Source of the DNA: an uncultured Bacteroidales bacterium
GTDB taxonomy: Bacteria; Bacteroidota; Bacteroidia; Bacteroidales; Paludibacteraceae
NCBI GenBank assembly: GCA_900321605.1
Contig: ONWR01000011.1
Span: 1 to 56,165 of the forward strand
Reading direction: 5' to 3'
Length of the DNA stretch: 56,165 nt
The position numbers and the translations under genes were made by a program. This document shows, piece by piece, positions 15,955 through 24,378 of this stretch; position 1 is the stretch's first letter; each line of letters opens with the position of its first letter. The notes below the pieces were generated by a model that was not told the origin of the DNA, ran no database searches, and saw only the letters and a list, made by a program, of their open reading frames with translations.

Positions 15955-17964
15955 ATGAACAAGACACAAGTTTTGAATCGTGCAGCGGATAACATTCGTA
16001 TCCTCGCTGCCGCAGCAGTAGAGAAAGCTAAAAGTGGTCACCCGGGCGGTGCTATGGGTGGCGCAGACTTCATCAACGTCCTCTTTAGCGAGTTCTTGGA
16101 ATACGATCCGGACAATGCCGGTTGGGAAGCACGTGACCGTTTCTTCTTGGATCCGGGACACATGGCTCCGATGCTTTACGGTCAGCTCTGTCTGGCAGGT
16201 AAGTTCACCTTGGAGGATCTGAAGAATCTCCGTCAATGGGGTTCGGTTACTCCCGGACACCCCGAGCGTGAGATTGAGCGAATGATTGAGAACACGTCCG
16301 GTCCGCTTGGTCAGGGACACACGTTTGCTGTGGGAGCAGCCATCGCTGCCAAGTGGTTCAACCAGCGTTACGGAGAGATCCATAATCCGACCATCTATGC
16401 CTTCATCTCGGACGGCGGTGTGCAGGAGGAGATTTCGCAGGGAGCAGGTCGTCTCGCAGGACACCTCGGACTTGACAACCTCGTTATGTTCTATGACTCG
16501 AACACGATCCAGCTCTCCACGGGCTGCAGCGAAGTGACATCAGAAGATGTGGCTGCCAAATACAAAGCGTGGGGTTGGTATGTACAGGAGATCCCGGGCA
16601 ACGACCCCGACGCCATCCGCGAGGCTCTCATCAAAGCGAAGGCTCACAAAGGCGAGCCGTCGCTCATCATCGGTCATACGACGATGGGCAAAGGCTGCGT
16701 GACGGCGGAAGGTGCTAATTGGGAAGGCAAATGTTCGACTCACGGCGCGCCGCTCTCCAAAGCCGGTGCTTCGTTCGAGAAGACCATTGAGCATCTTGGA
16801 GGTAACCCCGAAGATCCGTTCCAGATCTTCCCGGAAGTAAAGAAACTGTACGACGACCGTGCGGCTGAACTGCGTGAGTTGTGCAACAAGAAATACGAGG
16901 CATACTACGAGTGGAAGCAGGCTAATCCGCAGGCTGCCAATGAATATGAGACCTTCATGTCCGGCGAGACGCCTTGCTTGGATTGGAGTCTCATCGAGCA
17001 GAAAGCCGGTGACGCAACCCGTAACGCCAGCGGCAAAGTGCTTGGATTCCTTGCTGAGAACGTGGGCAATATGATTGTTTCGTCCGCGGACCTCTCGAAC
17101 TCCGACAAGACCGACGGTTTCCTCAAGAAGACCCACGCCCTTAAGAAAGGCGATTTTAGCGGTCAGTTCCTGCAAGCCGGTGTGAGTGAGCTCACGATGG
17201 CGTGCGTCATGATCGGTATGGCGCTTCACGGCGGAATCATCCCTGCATGTGGTACGTTCTTCGTCTTCTCTGACTACATGAAACCTGCGGTTCGTATGGC
17301 TGCGTTGATGGAGTTGCCGGTTAAGTTCATCTGGTCGCACGATGCGTTCCGTGTCGGCGAAGATGGTCCGACCCACGAGCCGGTTGAGCAAGAAGCACAG
17401 ATCCGTTTGATGGAGAAACTGCATAACCACCACGGCAAACCCTCGATGCTTGTTCTTCGTCCGGCGGACGCCGAGGAGACGACGCTTGCTTGGCGTGCTG
17501 CTATCGAGAATACCGAGACGCCGACGGCGCTCATTCTCAGCCGTCAGGACATTGCTCCTGTTCCAAACGTCAACCTCGAAGGTTTCCGCAAAGGCGCGTA
17601 CATCGTTTCGAAAGACGAGAATCCGCAAGTCGTTCTTCTCGCTTCGGGAAGCGAAGTAAGCACCTTGTTAAGTGGCGCTGAACTGCTCCGCGCAGAAGGT
17701 ATTCGCCTCCAAATAGTAAGCGTTCCGAGCGAAGGTCTCTTCCGCGAGCAACCGAAAGAGTATCAAGACGCTGTTCTTCCGAAAGGTGTTAAGCGTTTCG
17801 GTATGACCGCGGGCTTACCTTGCACCCTCGAAGGCCTTGTAGGCGAAAACGGTGCTATCTGGGGACTCAACTCCTTCGGCTTCTCCGCTCCGTACAAGGT
17901 CCTCGACGAGAAACTCGGCTTCACCGCCCAGAACGTCTATGACCAAGTAAAGAAGCTGCTGTAA
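15955..17964 (+). CDS. tkt: Transketolase
   Basis: A 669-residue full-length thiamine-diphosphate enzyme of the non-oxidative pentose phosphate pathway, moving two-carbon units between ketoses and aldoses. It shows KSGHPGGAMGGADF at the N-terminus, DPGHMAPMLYG, TSGPLGQGHTFAVGAA, the ThDP/metal segment ISDGGVQEEISQG, and in the pyrimidine domain GVSELTMACVMIGMALHGG and HDAFRVGEDGPTHEPVEQ. Length is normal. A GAAATTT tract and no obvious promoter precede it. The Bro-N gene follows after only 13 nt. Confidence 0.97.
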   Translation: MNKTQVLNRAADNIRILAAAAVEKAKSGHPGGAMGGADFINVLFSEFLEYDPDNAGWEARDRFFLDPGHMAPMLYGQLCLAGKFTLEDLKNLRQWGSVTPGHPEREIERMIENTSGPLGQGHTFAVGAAIAAKWFNQRYGEIHNPTIYAFISDGGVQEEISQGAGRLAGHLGLDNLVMFYDSNTIQLSTGCSEVTSEDVAAKYKAWGWYVQEIPGNDPDAIREALIKAKAHKGEPSLIIGHTTMGKGCVTAEGANWEGKCSTHGAPLSKAGASFEKTIEHLGGNPEDPFQIFPEVKKLYDDRAAELRELCNKKYEAYYEWKQANPQAANEYETFMSGETPCLDWSLIEQKAGDATRNASGKVLGFLAENVGNMIVSSADLSNSDKTDGFLKKTHALKKGDFSGQFLQAGVSELTMACVMIGMALHGGIIPACGTFFVFSDYMKPAVRMAALMELPVKFIWSHDAFRVGEDGPTHEPVEQEAQIRLMEKLHNHHGKPSMLVLRPADAEETTLAWRAAIENTETPTALILSRQDIAPVPNVNLEGFRKGAYIVSKDENPQVVLLASGSEVSTLLSGAELLRAEGIRLQIVSVPSEGLFREQPKEYQDAVLPKGVKRFGMTAGLPCTLEGLVGENGAIWGLNSFGFSAPYKVLDEKLGFTAQNVYDQVKKLL

Positions 17965-17977
17965 GAGCACAACAACC

Positions 17978-18841
17978 ATGGACGATAATTTTGCCATACA
18001 ACTCTTTGAGGGGAAGCGTGTCCGCATCGTCTGGGATGCCGAGCAAGAAAAGTACTATTTCTCTATTGTGGATATAGTACAGGTATTAACGGATAGTGCA
18101 GATGCAACGGCCTATTGGCGCAAGTTAAAGCAACGGCTTAAAGCTGAAGGAAATGAAACCGTGACAAATTGTCACGCTTTGAAATTACCCGCCGCCGATG
18201 GTAAGAAACGCTTGACGGACATGGCTGATTTACAAGGTATTTTCCGTCTCATCCAGTCTATTCCATCTAAGAAAGCGGAGCCTGTCAAACAGTGGTTGGC
18301 AAAATTAGGCGAGCAGCGCATAGACCAGATGATTGATCCGGAGCTGACCTTCCAAATGGCGGTGGAGGACTATCGCCGCCAAGGTTATTCCGACAAATGG
18401 ATTAACGAAAGGATGCGCTCCATTGAGATGCGCAAAGAGTTGACGGACGAATGGCATCGTGCAGGTATTACAGAGCAGAAGGATTTTGCAATTCTCACGA
18501 ATGTCCTTACGCAGGCTTGGAGCGGAATGACCACCGGTGAATACAAGCGCCACAAAGGTCTAACGAAAGAGAACTTGCGTGATAACATGACGAATGTGGA
18601 ACTGGCGCTAAACACGCTTGCCGAAGTGACCGCAACGGAAATCTCACGTCAGCGCAATCCGAAAGGAATGGCTCAGAGCCGCCAAACTGCCAAAGAAGGT
18701 GGCGAGGTCGCTCGCAATGCTCGCGCAGACATCGAGAGCCGTTTAGGTCATTCCGTCATCTCATCCGAACGTGCTTCCGACCACATCCGTCCGATAGAAG
18801 AAAAAGGCAAAGGAGAAGAATTACCATCCGACGATAAGTAA
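17978..18841 (+). CDS. Bro-N domain protein (antirepressor-like)
   Basis: A 287-residue protein. Residues 1-110 fit a Bro-N/phage antirepressor DNA-binding domain (AIQLFEGKRVRIVWD, YYFSIVDIVQVLTDS, AYWRKLKQRL, ADLQGIFRLIQSIPSKKAEP). The rest is helical and charged (TNVELALNTLAEVTATEISR, then ARNARADIESRLGHSVIS). This architecture occurs in chromosomal and prophage-linked proteins, often annotated BRO-family or DinD-like, with no settled function. It follows transketolase by 13 nt and precedes a DUF1016 nuclease, so the two form an accessory insertion between housekeeping genes. Confidence 0.75.
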   Translation: MDDNFAIQLFEGKRVRIVWDAEQEKYYFSIVDIVQVLTDSADATAYWRKLKQRLKAEGNETVTNCHALKLPAADGKKRLTDMADLQGIFRLIQSIPSKKAEPVKQWLAKLGEQRIDQMIDPELTFQMAVEDYRRQGYSDKWINERMRSIEMRKELTDEWHRAGITEQKDFAILTNVLTQAWSGMTTGEYKRHKGLTKENLRDNMTNVELALNTLAEVTATEISRQRNPKGMAQSRQTAKEGGEVARNARADIESRLGHSVISSERASDHIRPIEEKGKGEELPSDDK

Positions 18842-18932
18842 TAAAACGCTTAAGCGACCCTAATTAAAGACAGGCTCCTTGAACGTAATAATTATCGTGG
18901 ACAAGATTATTGGGAGTTGGTATATTAAATGT

Positions 18933-20057
18933 ATGTTAAGTATGGAGCAACTCAATAGAGCAGAATACATAGTAGCGGTTAAGGCAATCAAAGAGGCTAT
19001 ACAAATCAGCCGCTACCGAGCCGCCAAGTTGGTCAATAAAGAGGTATTGGCTTTGTATTATGCGGTGGGTAGATATATCTCACTCAATAGTCGGCATGCT
19101 TCATATGGAAGTAGCGCTCTGCGGGTTATTTCTGATCAACTCCAACAAGAAATGCCCGGATTGAAAGGCTTTTCGGAGTCTAGTTTGAAGAGAATGCGCA
19201 AATTTTATGAGGATTGGAGCGAGTTAATAGAGAATCGTCCACCGGTAGCGGACGATTTGAATGCTGACATTATACCATTTGATAATCAGCATATTATAAT
19301 TCGGCCACTGTCGGTGGACGAATTTACACCAGAGCAATTACAACAATTCTTGTCGGTTCCTTTTATACATCATTATGAGATTCTAACAAAAACTTCCACT
19401 ATAGAAGAACGTCTCTTTTATATCCGGCAATGTGCTACGCAGTTTTGGACGAAGGACAAACTGATTGCAAATCTTAAAGCGGACATATTCCATAAGGAAG
19501 CGGCTCCGAATAATTTCCAGATTGCCATTTCAGACAGCCGTTTGCGTGATAAAGCATTGCAAGTATTCCGCGAAGATGTGGTCTTGGATTTTCTAACGCT
19601 TCCTGATCCGGATTTTGTGGATGAAAAAGATGTGGAGCAGCAGATTGTAAAGAATATCAAGGATTTCATCATGGCACTTGGCGGCGACTTCAGTTTTATG
19701 GGTAACCAATACCGATTGATTGTAGACGGAGAAGAGAGTTTTATTGATTTGCTGTTCTTCAATCGCCGTTTGCGTTCCTTAGTAGCTGTTGAACTCAAAA
19801 GCGGCAAATTCAAACCGGAATATGCGGGAAAAATGAATTATTACCTGTCTGCTTTAGATGAATATGTCAAGATGCCGGACGAAAATCCGAGTATTGGTAT
19901 CATTCTTTGCCGTTCGATGAACGAAAAGAAAGTAGAATTCTCTTTCCGCGACATGACTAAGCCGATGGGGGTTGCTACATATCATAGTAGTAGCGAACTT
20001 CCGGAAGCATACAAAAATATCTTACCATCAGCAGAGGAATTGAGAAAACTACTATAA
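18933..20057 (+). CDS. YhcG/DUF1016 family PD-(D/E)xK nuclease
   Basis: A 374-residue protein of the YhcG family. The N-terminal domain (AVGRYISLNSRHASYGSSALRVI, LKGFSESSLKRMRKFYEDW) is the DUF1016 DNA-binding-like part. The C-terminal nuclease domain has DGEESFIDLLFFNRRLRSLV followed by AVELKSGKFKPEYAGKMNYY, giving the Asp and Glu-x-Lys of a PD-(D/E)xK site. Members often sit near restriction-modification or mobile genes and are presumed structure-specific nucleases. An ATG at 18942 is an alternative start. The DNA is more A+T-rich than the flanking tkt, consistent with acquisition. Confidence 0.85.
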   Translation: MLSMEQLNRAEYIVAVKAIKEAIQISRYRAAKLVNKEVLALYYAVGRYISLNSRHASYGSSALRVISDQLQQEMPGLKGFSESSLKRMRKFYEDWSELIENRPPVADDLNADIIPFDNQHIIIRPLSVDEFTPEQLQQFLSVPFIHHYEILTKTSTIEERLFYIRQCATQFWTKDKLIANLKADIFHKEAAPNNFQIAISDSRLRDKALQVFREDVVLDFLTLPDPDFVDEKDVEQQIVKNIKDFIMALGGDFSFMGNQYRLIVDGEESFIDLLFFNRRLRSLVAVELKSGKFKPEYAGKMNYYLSALDEYVKMPDENPSIGIILCRSMNEKKVEFSFRDMTKPMGVATYHSSSELPEAYKNILPSAEELRKLL

Positions 20058-20362
20058 CATCGTCCCTCTCCGAGATGTTAAACATAAATAATCTATCGGC
20101 CAAGTTTGACCGATAAAAACAAATTAACAACCACCGCCTATGGCATAAAACAACAGACAAACAACATACATAAATAAGCATTTGCTTTATTAAGGAGCCC
20201 TTCATTTCTCGACAATTTGAATTATGTGTCCTAAATATAGCGAATGTTCACACTGTGAGTGTGAACTTTCTGCGTATATTGGCACATAAGGGAGTCGAGA
20301 CCCGAAGGACCCAATATAACAAAACGAAAGTTCGCACTTTTTGTAAACTATAACAACTTTTA
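20058..20362. other. Intergenic region with hairpins before the 20403 gene
   Basis: No gene is seen. A weak terminator-like stem TATCGG/CCGATA (20094-20115) follows the nuclease gene. A perfect 9-bp palindrome GTTCACACT-GTG-AGTGTGAAC lies at 20246-20266, and TATATTGG/CCAATATA lie further on. No TTTG/TAnnTTTG promoter is evident, so the leader of the 20403 gene may begin here with an atypical promoter. Confidence 0.45.
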
Positions 20363-20398
20363 AAACCGATGCTCGATGGGATATAAGTGAGCAACAAA
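20363..20398 (+). promoter_or_regulatory. Conserved leader hairpin, copy 1
   Basis: AAAACCGA followed by GCTC (20371-20374), a loop with ATGGGATATAA, and GAGC (20389-20392), then AACAAA and the start codon at 20403. It shares the layout and loop of the copy at 28921-28957, with a compensated stem (GCTC/GAGC instead of GCCG/CGGC). Confidence 0.65.
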
Positions 20399-20402
20399 GA
20401 TT

Positions 20403-21020
20403 ATGAGAAAATCTATCTTTATTATCGCAGCTTTGTTTGCTGCTACATTTGCTAACGCACAAATTACGTTGAAAAAAACTCTTGACGGTTGGTATTCTGT
20501 ATCAGCAGATCCTTATGGTGATATGTATAACTATGTGCAAGCACCATATTTTTACAACCAAATTTTAGGCGTAGAAAGTAATACTTGCGTCATTTATTTG
20601 TACGATGTTGATGATTTCTCTTTATATAAAACAATAAATATCAATAGTACTATAAACCGCGAAAGTTTTATATGTCTAGTTTCAAAAAATATTTTGTCTG
20701 TTGATAACAAAGTATGTTTCTGTATTTCAAAAAATGCCCAATCTGAGATATACAATGAAGATGGAGTATTGATCAGTACTATCAATGGAAGTTCTCCTTC
20801 TTTAGTATGGGTTAACGATAGATATCTTTTGCTCTCTCGAGGTTATGAAAACGGACAAGACAAAACATATATATACTCTGTTCCTGGCAACGGTGAAACG
20901 CAAGCAATAAGCACTCCTTCGTCGCCGAAGCGGAATGCACGAAAGATTGCCCGTGAAGGACAAGTGCTGGTAGAGACAGAGAATAATACCTATACGCTGC
21001 AAGGACAAGAGACTAAATAA
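20403..21020 (+). CDS. Secreted protein with conserved C-terminal tail
   Basis: A 205-residue protein with signal peptide FIIAALFAATFANA. The body is beta-rich with repeating short strands (TCVIYLYDVDDFSLYKTINI, SEIYNEDGVLISTINGS, DRYLLLSRGYENGQDKTYIY) resembling part of a beta-propeller. The last 25 residues (ARKIAREGQVLVETE, then YTLQGQETK) match the tails of the 28962 and 39695 proteins and look like a short type IX-like sorting or anchoring signal. Function unknown. The mRNA carries the conserved leader hairpin directly before the ATG; a terminator follows. Confidence 0.65.
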   Translation: MRKSIFIIAALFAATFANAQITLKKTLDGWYSVSADPYGDMYNYVQAPYFYNQILGVESNTCVIYLYDVDDFSLYKTININSTINRESFICLVSKNILSVDNKVCFCISKNAQSEIYNEDGVLISTINGSSPSLVWVNDRYLLLSRGYENGQDKTYIYSVPGNGETQAISTPSSPKRNARKIAREGQVLVETENNTYTLQGQETK

Positions 21021-21044
21021 GGACAAAGTACAATGTACAAAGAA

Positions 21045-21075
21045 AACAAGTGGCAGAAATGTCACTTGTTTTTGT
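21045..21075 (+). terminator. Terminator after the 20403 gene
   Basis: AACAAGTG (21045-21052) pairs with CACTTGTT (21063-21070), followed by TTTGTT. Confidence 0.85.
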
Positions 21076-21365
21076 TATGTTCAAATCTTAATAATCGTAC
21101 ATTTTACGAAGCATAAAATGGGCTTTTTTATGTGAGTTTTTTATCGGACTTATATCGGAGGCAAAACGGAGTTAAGTCGGAGTCAAGTCGGAGGCGACAA
21201 AATCTTAAAAATCGGACACTTTTAGGGCAACAAGCGGATAAAAAACAGGACGGTGACGTACGTAATGGTAACGAGATGGTAATGGGAATGAAGGCTAAAT
21301 AGAGGCACATTGAAGAATAAACGGAGGCTAAATACACGCAAAAAATCTACAAAATTCCTATACTT
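21076..21365. other. Intergenic region upstream of the leuS promoter
   Basis: No gene. The sequence repeats phrases such as GTCGGAG (21177-21200) and holds a segment (21261-21339) also found upstream of the zeta-toxin-like gene: CGTAATGGTAACGAGATGGTAA is identical in both, and each copy is followed by GGGAATGA and GCTAAATACACGC. Confidence 0.5.
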
Positions 21366-21397
21366 CTTGCATATGTCAAAAAAAAGTAGTACCTTTG
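21366..21397 (+). promoter_or_regulatory. Promoter of leuS
   Basis: CTTG (21366-21369), a 20-nt spacer CATATGTC-A8-GTAG, then TACCTTTG (21390-21397). The start region CACCCGC resembles that of the tRNA promoters. Confidence 0.88.
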
Positions 21398-21434
21398 CAC
21401 CCGCAAAGGTCAATGAGAAAATAATCCAATGACC

Positions 21435-21480
21435 AAATCGTAAATAAATCGTACATCGTAAATTTGTAAATCGTAAATTA
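21435..21480. repeat. Tandem AAATCGT-type tract in leuS leader
   Basis: Words such as AAATCGT, ACATCGT and AAATTTGT follow one another with 7- or 8-nt period up to the leuS start codon. Confidence 0.7.
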
Positions 21481-21486
21481 TATTAT

Positions 21487-24291
21487 ATGGAATACAACTT
21501 TAGTGACATTGAGAAAAAATGGCAAAAAGCGTGGGAAGAGAACGGCGTTTATACCGTTTCCAATGAGTCCGACAAACCGCACTACTATGTGTTGGACATG
21601 TTCCCTTATCCTTCGGGGGCGGGTCTGCATGTCGGTCACCCGTTAGGCTATATTGCCAGCGATATTTACAGCCGTTACAAACGGTTGAAAGGCTTTAACG
21701 TGTTGCACCCGATGGGTTTTGACTCCTATGGTCTGCCGGCGGAACAGTACGCTATTCAGACCGGACAACACCCCGAGAAAACGACCTTCGAGAACATCGA
21801 CCGTTATATCTCGCAGCTCAAGAAAATCGGTTTCTGCTACGACTGGAACCGCGAAGTGCGTACCTGCGATCCAAAGTTCTACAAATGGACCCAATGGGCA
21901 TTCGTGCAGATGTTCAACTCCTATTTCGACCCGAAGACGCAGAAAGCGCAGCCGATTAGCAAACTGATTGCGGAGTTTGAGGCGAATGACCCGAAATGGG
22001 CGACCATGAGCGAGAAAGAACAGCAGGAGAAGTTGATGAACTACCGTATCGCTTATCTCGCTGACACCAAAGTGAACTGGTGTCCGAAACTCGGAACCGT
22101 GTTGGCGAACGACGAAGTGTCCGAAGGTCTTTCTGTCCGTGGCGGTTATCCTGTAGAGCAACGTGTGATGAGGCAATGGTGTCTGCGCGTGAGCGCTTAT
22201 GCCGGACGTCTGTTGGAGGGTTTGGATAGAATCGATTGGACGGAGAGTTTAAAAGAGACGCAACGCAACTGGATCGGCCGTTCCGAAGGAGCAGAGATGC
22301 AGTTTGCCGTGAAAGGGCAGGATGCGCCGTTTACCATCTTCACGACCCGTGCAGATACGGTCAATGGCGTGACGTTTATGGTTCTTGCGCCGGAGAGCGA
22401 GTATGTGCAAAGGGTGGTTACGCCGGAACAGAAAGCGGAAGTGGACGCTTATCTGGCACGCTGCAAGAACCGCACGGAGCGTGAGCGTATTGCGGACCGC
22501 AAAGTGACGGGTGTGTTTACGGGAAGTTATGCTATCAATCCGCTGACGCAAGGCGAGATACCTATTTATATTTCCGATTACGTGCTCGCGGGTTACGGAA
22601 CAGGTGCCATCATGGCGGTTCCGGCGCACGACAGCCGCGACTATGCCTTCGCCAAACATTTCAACCTGCCGATTATTCCGCTGATCGAAGGCGCGGACGT
22701 GAGCGAGGAGTCCTTCGATGCCAAGGAAGGAAAGATGATCAACTCCGGTTTCCTCAACGGAATGGAAGTTAAGGACGCGATTCAAGCGATGAAGGAATAT
22801 ATCACGAACACCGGTATCGGTCGCGTGAAAGTCAATTATCGTCTCCGCGACGCTATTTTCTCGCGTCAGCGTTATTGGGGCGAACCGTTCCCGGTTTATT
22901 ACAAGGACGGCATGCCTTATACGCTGCCGGAAGAGTGTCTGCCGCTCGAACTGCCGGAGGTGAGTGCTTTCCTGCCGACCGAGACAGGCGAGCCGCCGTT
23001 GGGCAACGCCGCTATCTGGGCATGGGATGAAAAGAACAGGAAAGTAGTCGAAAGTCAAAAGTCGAAAGTCGAAAGCGGAGTTTACCCCTTGGAGCTCTGC
23101 ACGATGCCGGGCTTTGCCGGTTCGTCCGCTTATTATCTCCGCTACATGGATCCGCATAACGACGAAGCACTTGTGGGCAAACAAGCGAACGAGTACTGGC
23201 GTCAGGTGGATCTGTATCTTGGCGGTTCGGAGCACGCTACGGGACACTTGATTTATAGCCGTTTCTGGAATAAGTTCCTCTATGACCTCGGCTATGTATG
23301 CGAAGACGAACCGTTCAAGAAACTCATCAACCAAGGAATGATCCAAGGTCGCTCAAACTTCGTCTATCGCTACATCGGCGAAGGTGCGACGGGTAACCTC
23401 TATATCTCGTACAACCTCATCGAGAACCCCGAGTACAAAGACAAAGTGCAGCCTATTCACGTGAATGTGAACATCGTCAACAATGATGTGCTCGACATCA
23501 ACGCCTTCCGTGCATGGATGCCGGAGTTCAAGAACGCCGAGTTCGTCTTTGCCGATGGTACCTCATCTGAGTTAACGGGCTATACCGCCGGCGCAAAGCA
23601 GTATATATGCGGCTGGGCAGTGGAGAAGATGAGTAAGTCCATGTTCAACGTCGTGAACCCCGATGACGTCATCGCTAAGTTCGGAGCAGACACTTTGCGT
23701 CTGTATGAGATGTTCCTTGGCCCGTTGGAGATGTCCAAACCGTGGGATACGAACGGTATCGACGGTGTGCATCGTTTCCTCAAACGCTTGTGGAACATGT
23801 ACGAGACGATCACCGACGAAGAGCCGACAAAAGAAGAACTCAAGAGCCTGCACAAGCTCATTAAGAAGATTACGTGGGATATTGAGAACTTCTCGTTCAA
23901 CACCTCTATTCCTGCCTTTATGATTGCGCAGAATGAGTTAAACGCACTCAAGTGCAACAAACGTGCAATCCTTGAGCCGATAGCGGTTCTGTTAGCGCCG
24001 TACGCTCCGCATATTGCCGAAGAAGCATGGCATCGATGCGGCAATGAGAGTTTTGTGGTGAATGCCGAATGGCCTGTTTGCAACGAAGCGTACCTCGTGG
24101 AGGATAGCCAGAAGTACCCGGTTCAGTTCAACGGCAAAGTGCGTTTCACCTTCGAGTGCCCGAAAGACACGCCGAAAGAGGAAGTCGAGAAACTCGTCCT
24201 CGCGCACGAAGATACATCCAAATATCTCGCCGGCAACACGCCCAAGAAAGTCATCGTCGTCCCCGGCAGAATTGTGAATATTGTGATGTAA
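21487..24291 (+). CDS. leuS: Leucyl-tRNA synthetase
   Basis: A 934-residue class I synthetase that charges tRNA-Leu and edits mischarged amino acids. Seen are HVGH (residues 48-51, the HIGH box), the editing domain with TTRADTVNG and [10 protein letters not shown], the zinc-region analogue [14 protein letters not shown], and KMSKS at 714-718. An in-frame tract of four 7-mers (23047-23074) encodes residues 521-531 ([11 protein letters not shown]), sitting in a surface linker between WAWDEKNRK and [13 protein letters not shown]. Apart from that insertion the protein is complete and typical of Bacteroidota. Confidence 0.98.
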   Translation: MEYNFSDIEKKWQKAWEENGVYTVSNESDKPHYYVLDMFPYPSGAGLHVGHPLGYIASDIYSRYKRLKGFNVLHPMGFDSYGLPAEQYAIQTGQHPEKTTFENIDRYISQLKKIGFCYDWNREVRTCDPKFYKWTQWAFVQMFNSYFDPKTQKAQPISKLIAEFEANDPKWATMSEKEQQEKLMNYRIAYLADTKVNWCPKLGTVLANDEVSEGLSVRGGYPVEQRVMRQWCLRVSAYAGRLLEGLDRIDWTESLKETQRNWIGRSEGAEMQFAVKGQDAPFTIFTTRADTVNGVTFMVLAPESEYVQRVVTPEQKAEVDAYLARCKNRTERERIADRKVTGVFTGSYAINPLTQGEIPIYISDYVLAGYGTGAIMAVPAHDSRDYAFAKHFNLPIIPLIEGADVSEESFDAKEGKMINSGFLNGMEVKDAIQAMKEYITNTGIGRVKVNYRLRDAIFSRQRYWGEPFPVYYKDGMPYTLPEECLPLELPEVSAFLPTETGEPPLGNAAIWAWDEKNRKVVESQKSKVESGVYPLELCTMPGFAGSSAYYLRYMDPHNDEALVGKQANEYWRQVDLYLGGSEHATGHLIYSRFWNKFLYDLGYVCEDEPFKKLINQGMIQGRSNFVYRYIGEGATGNLYISYNLIENPEYKDKVQPIHVNVNIVNNDVLDINAFRAWMPEFKNAEFVFADGTSSELTGYTAGAKQYICGWAVEKMSKSMFNVVNPDDVIAKFGADTLRLYEMFLGPLEMSKPWDTNGIDGVHRFLKRLWNMYETITDEEPTKEELKSLHKLIKKITWDIENFSFNTSIPAFMIAQNELNALKCNKRAILEPIAVLLAPYAPHIAEEAWHRCGNESFVVNAEWPVCNEAYLVEDSQKYPVQFNGKVRFTFECPKDTPKEEVEKLVLAHEDTSKYLAGNTPKKVIVVPGRIVNIVM
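23047..23074. repeat. Seven-nt tandem tract inside leuS
   Basis: GTCGAAA, GTCAAAA, GTCGAAA, GTCGAAA, in frame within an essential gene. Confidence 0.95.
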
Positions 24292-24327
24292 TAACTTTCT
24301 CTGAAAGAAAAAGTGAATATGCAAATT

Positions 24328-24366
24328 AGCGGGCAGCCAATAAATGGTTGCCCGCTATTTTTTAAT
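24328..24366. terminator. Bidirectional terminator between leuS and HtrA genes
   Basis: AGCGGGCA-GCC (24328-24338) pairs with GGT-TGCCCGCT (ending 24356), followed by TATTTTTTAA on the plus strand and flanked by A/T on the other side. It serves the two convergent genes. Confidence 0.9.
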
Positions 24367-24378
24367 AATCGTACATCC

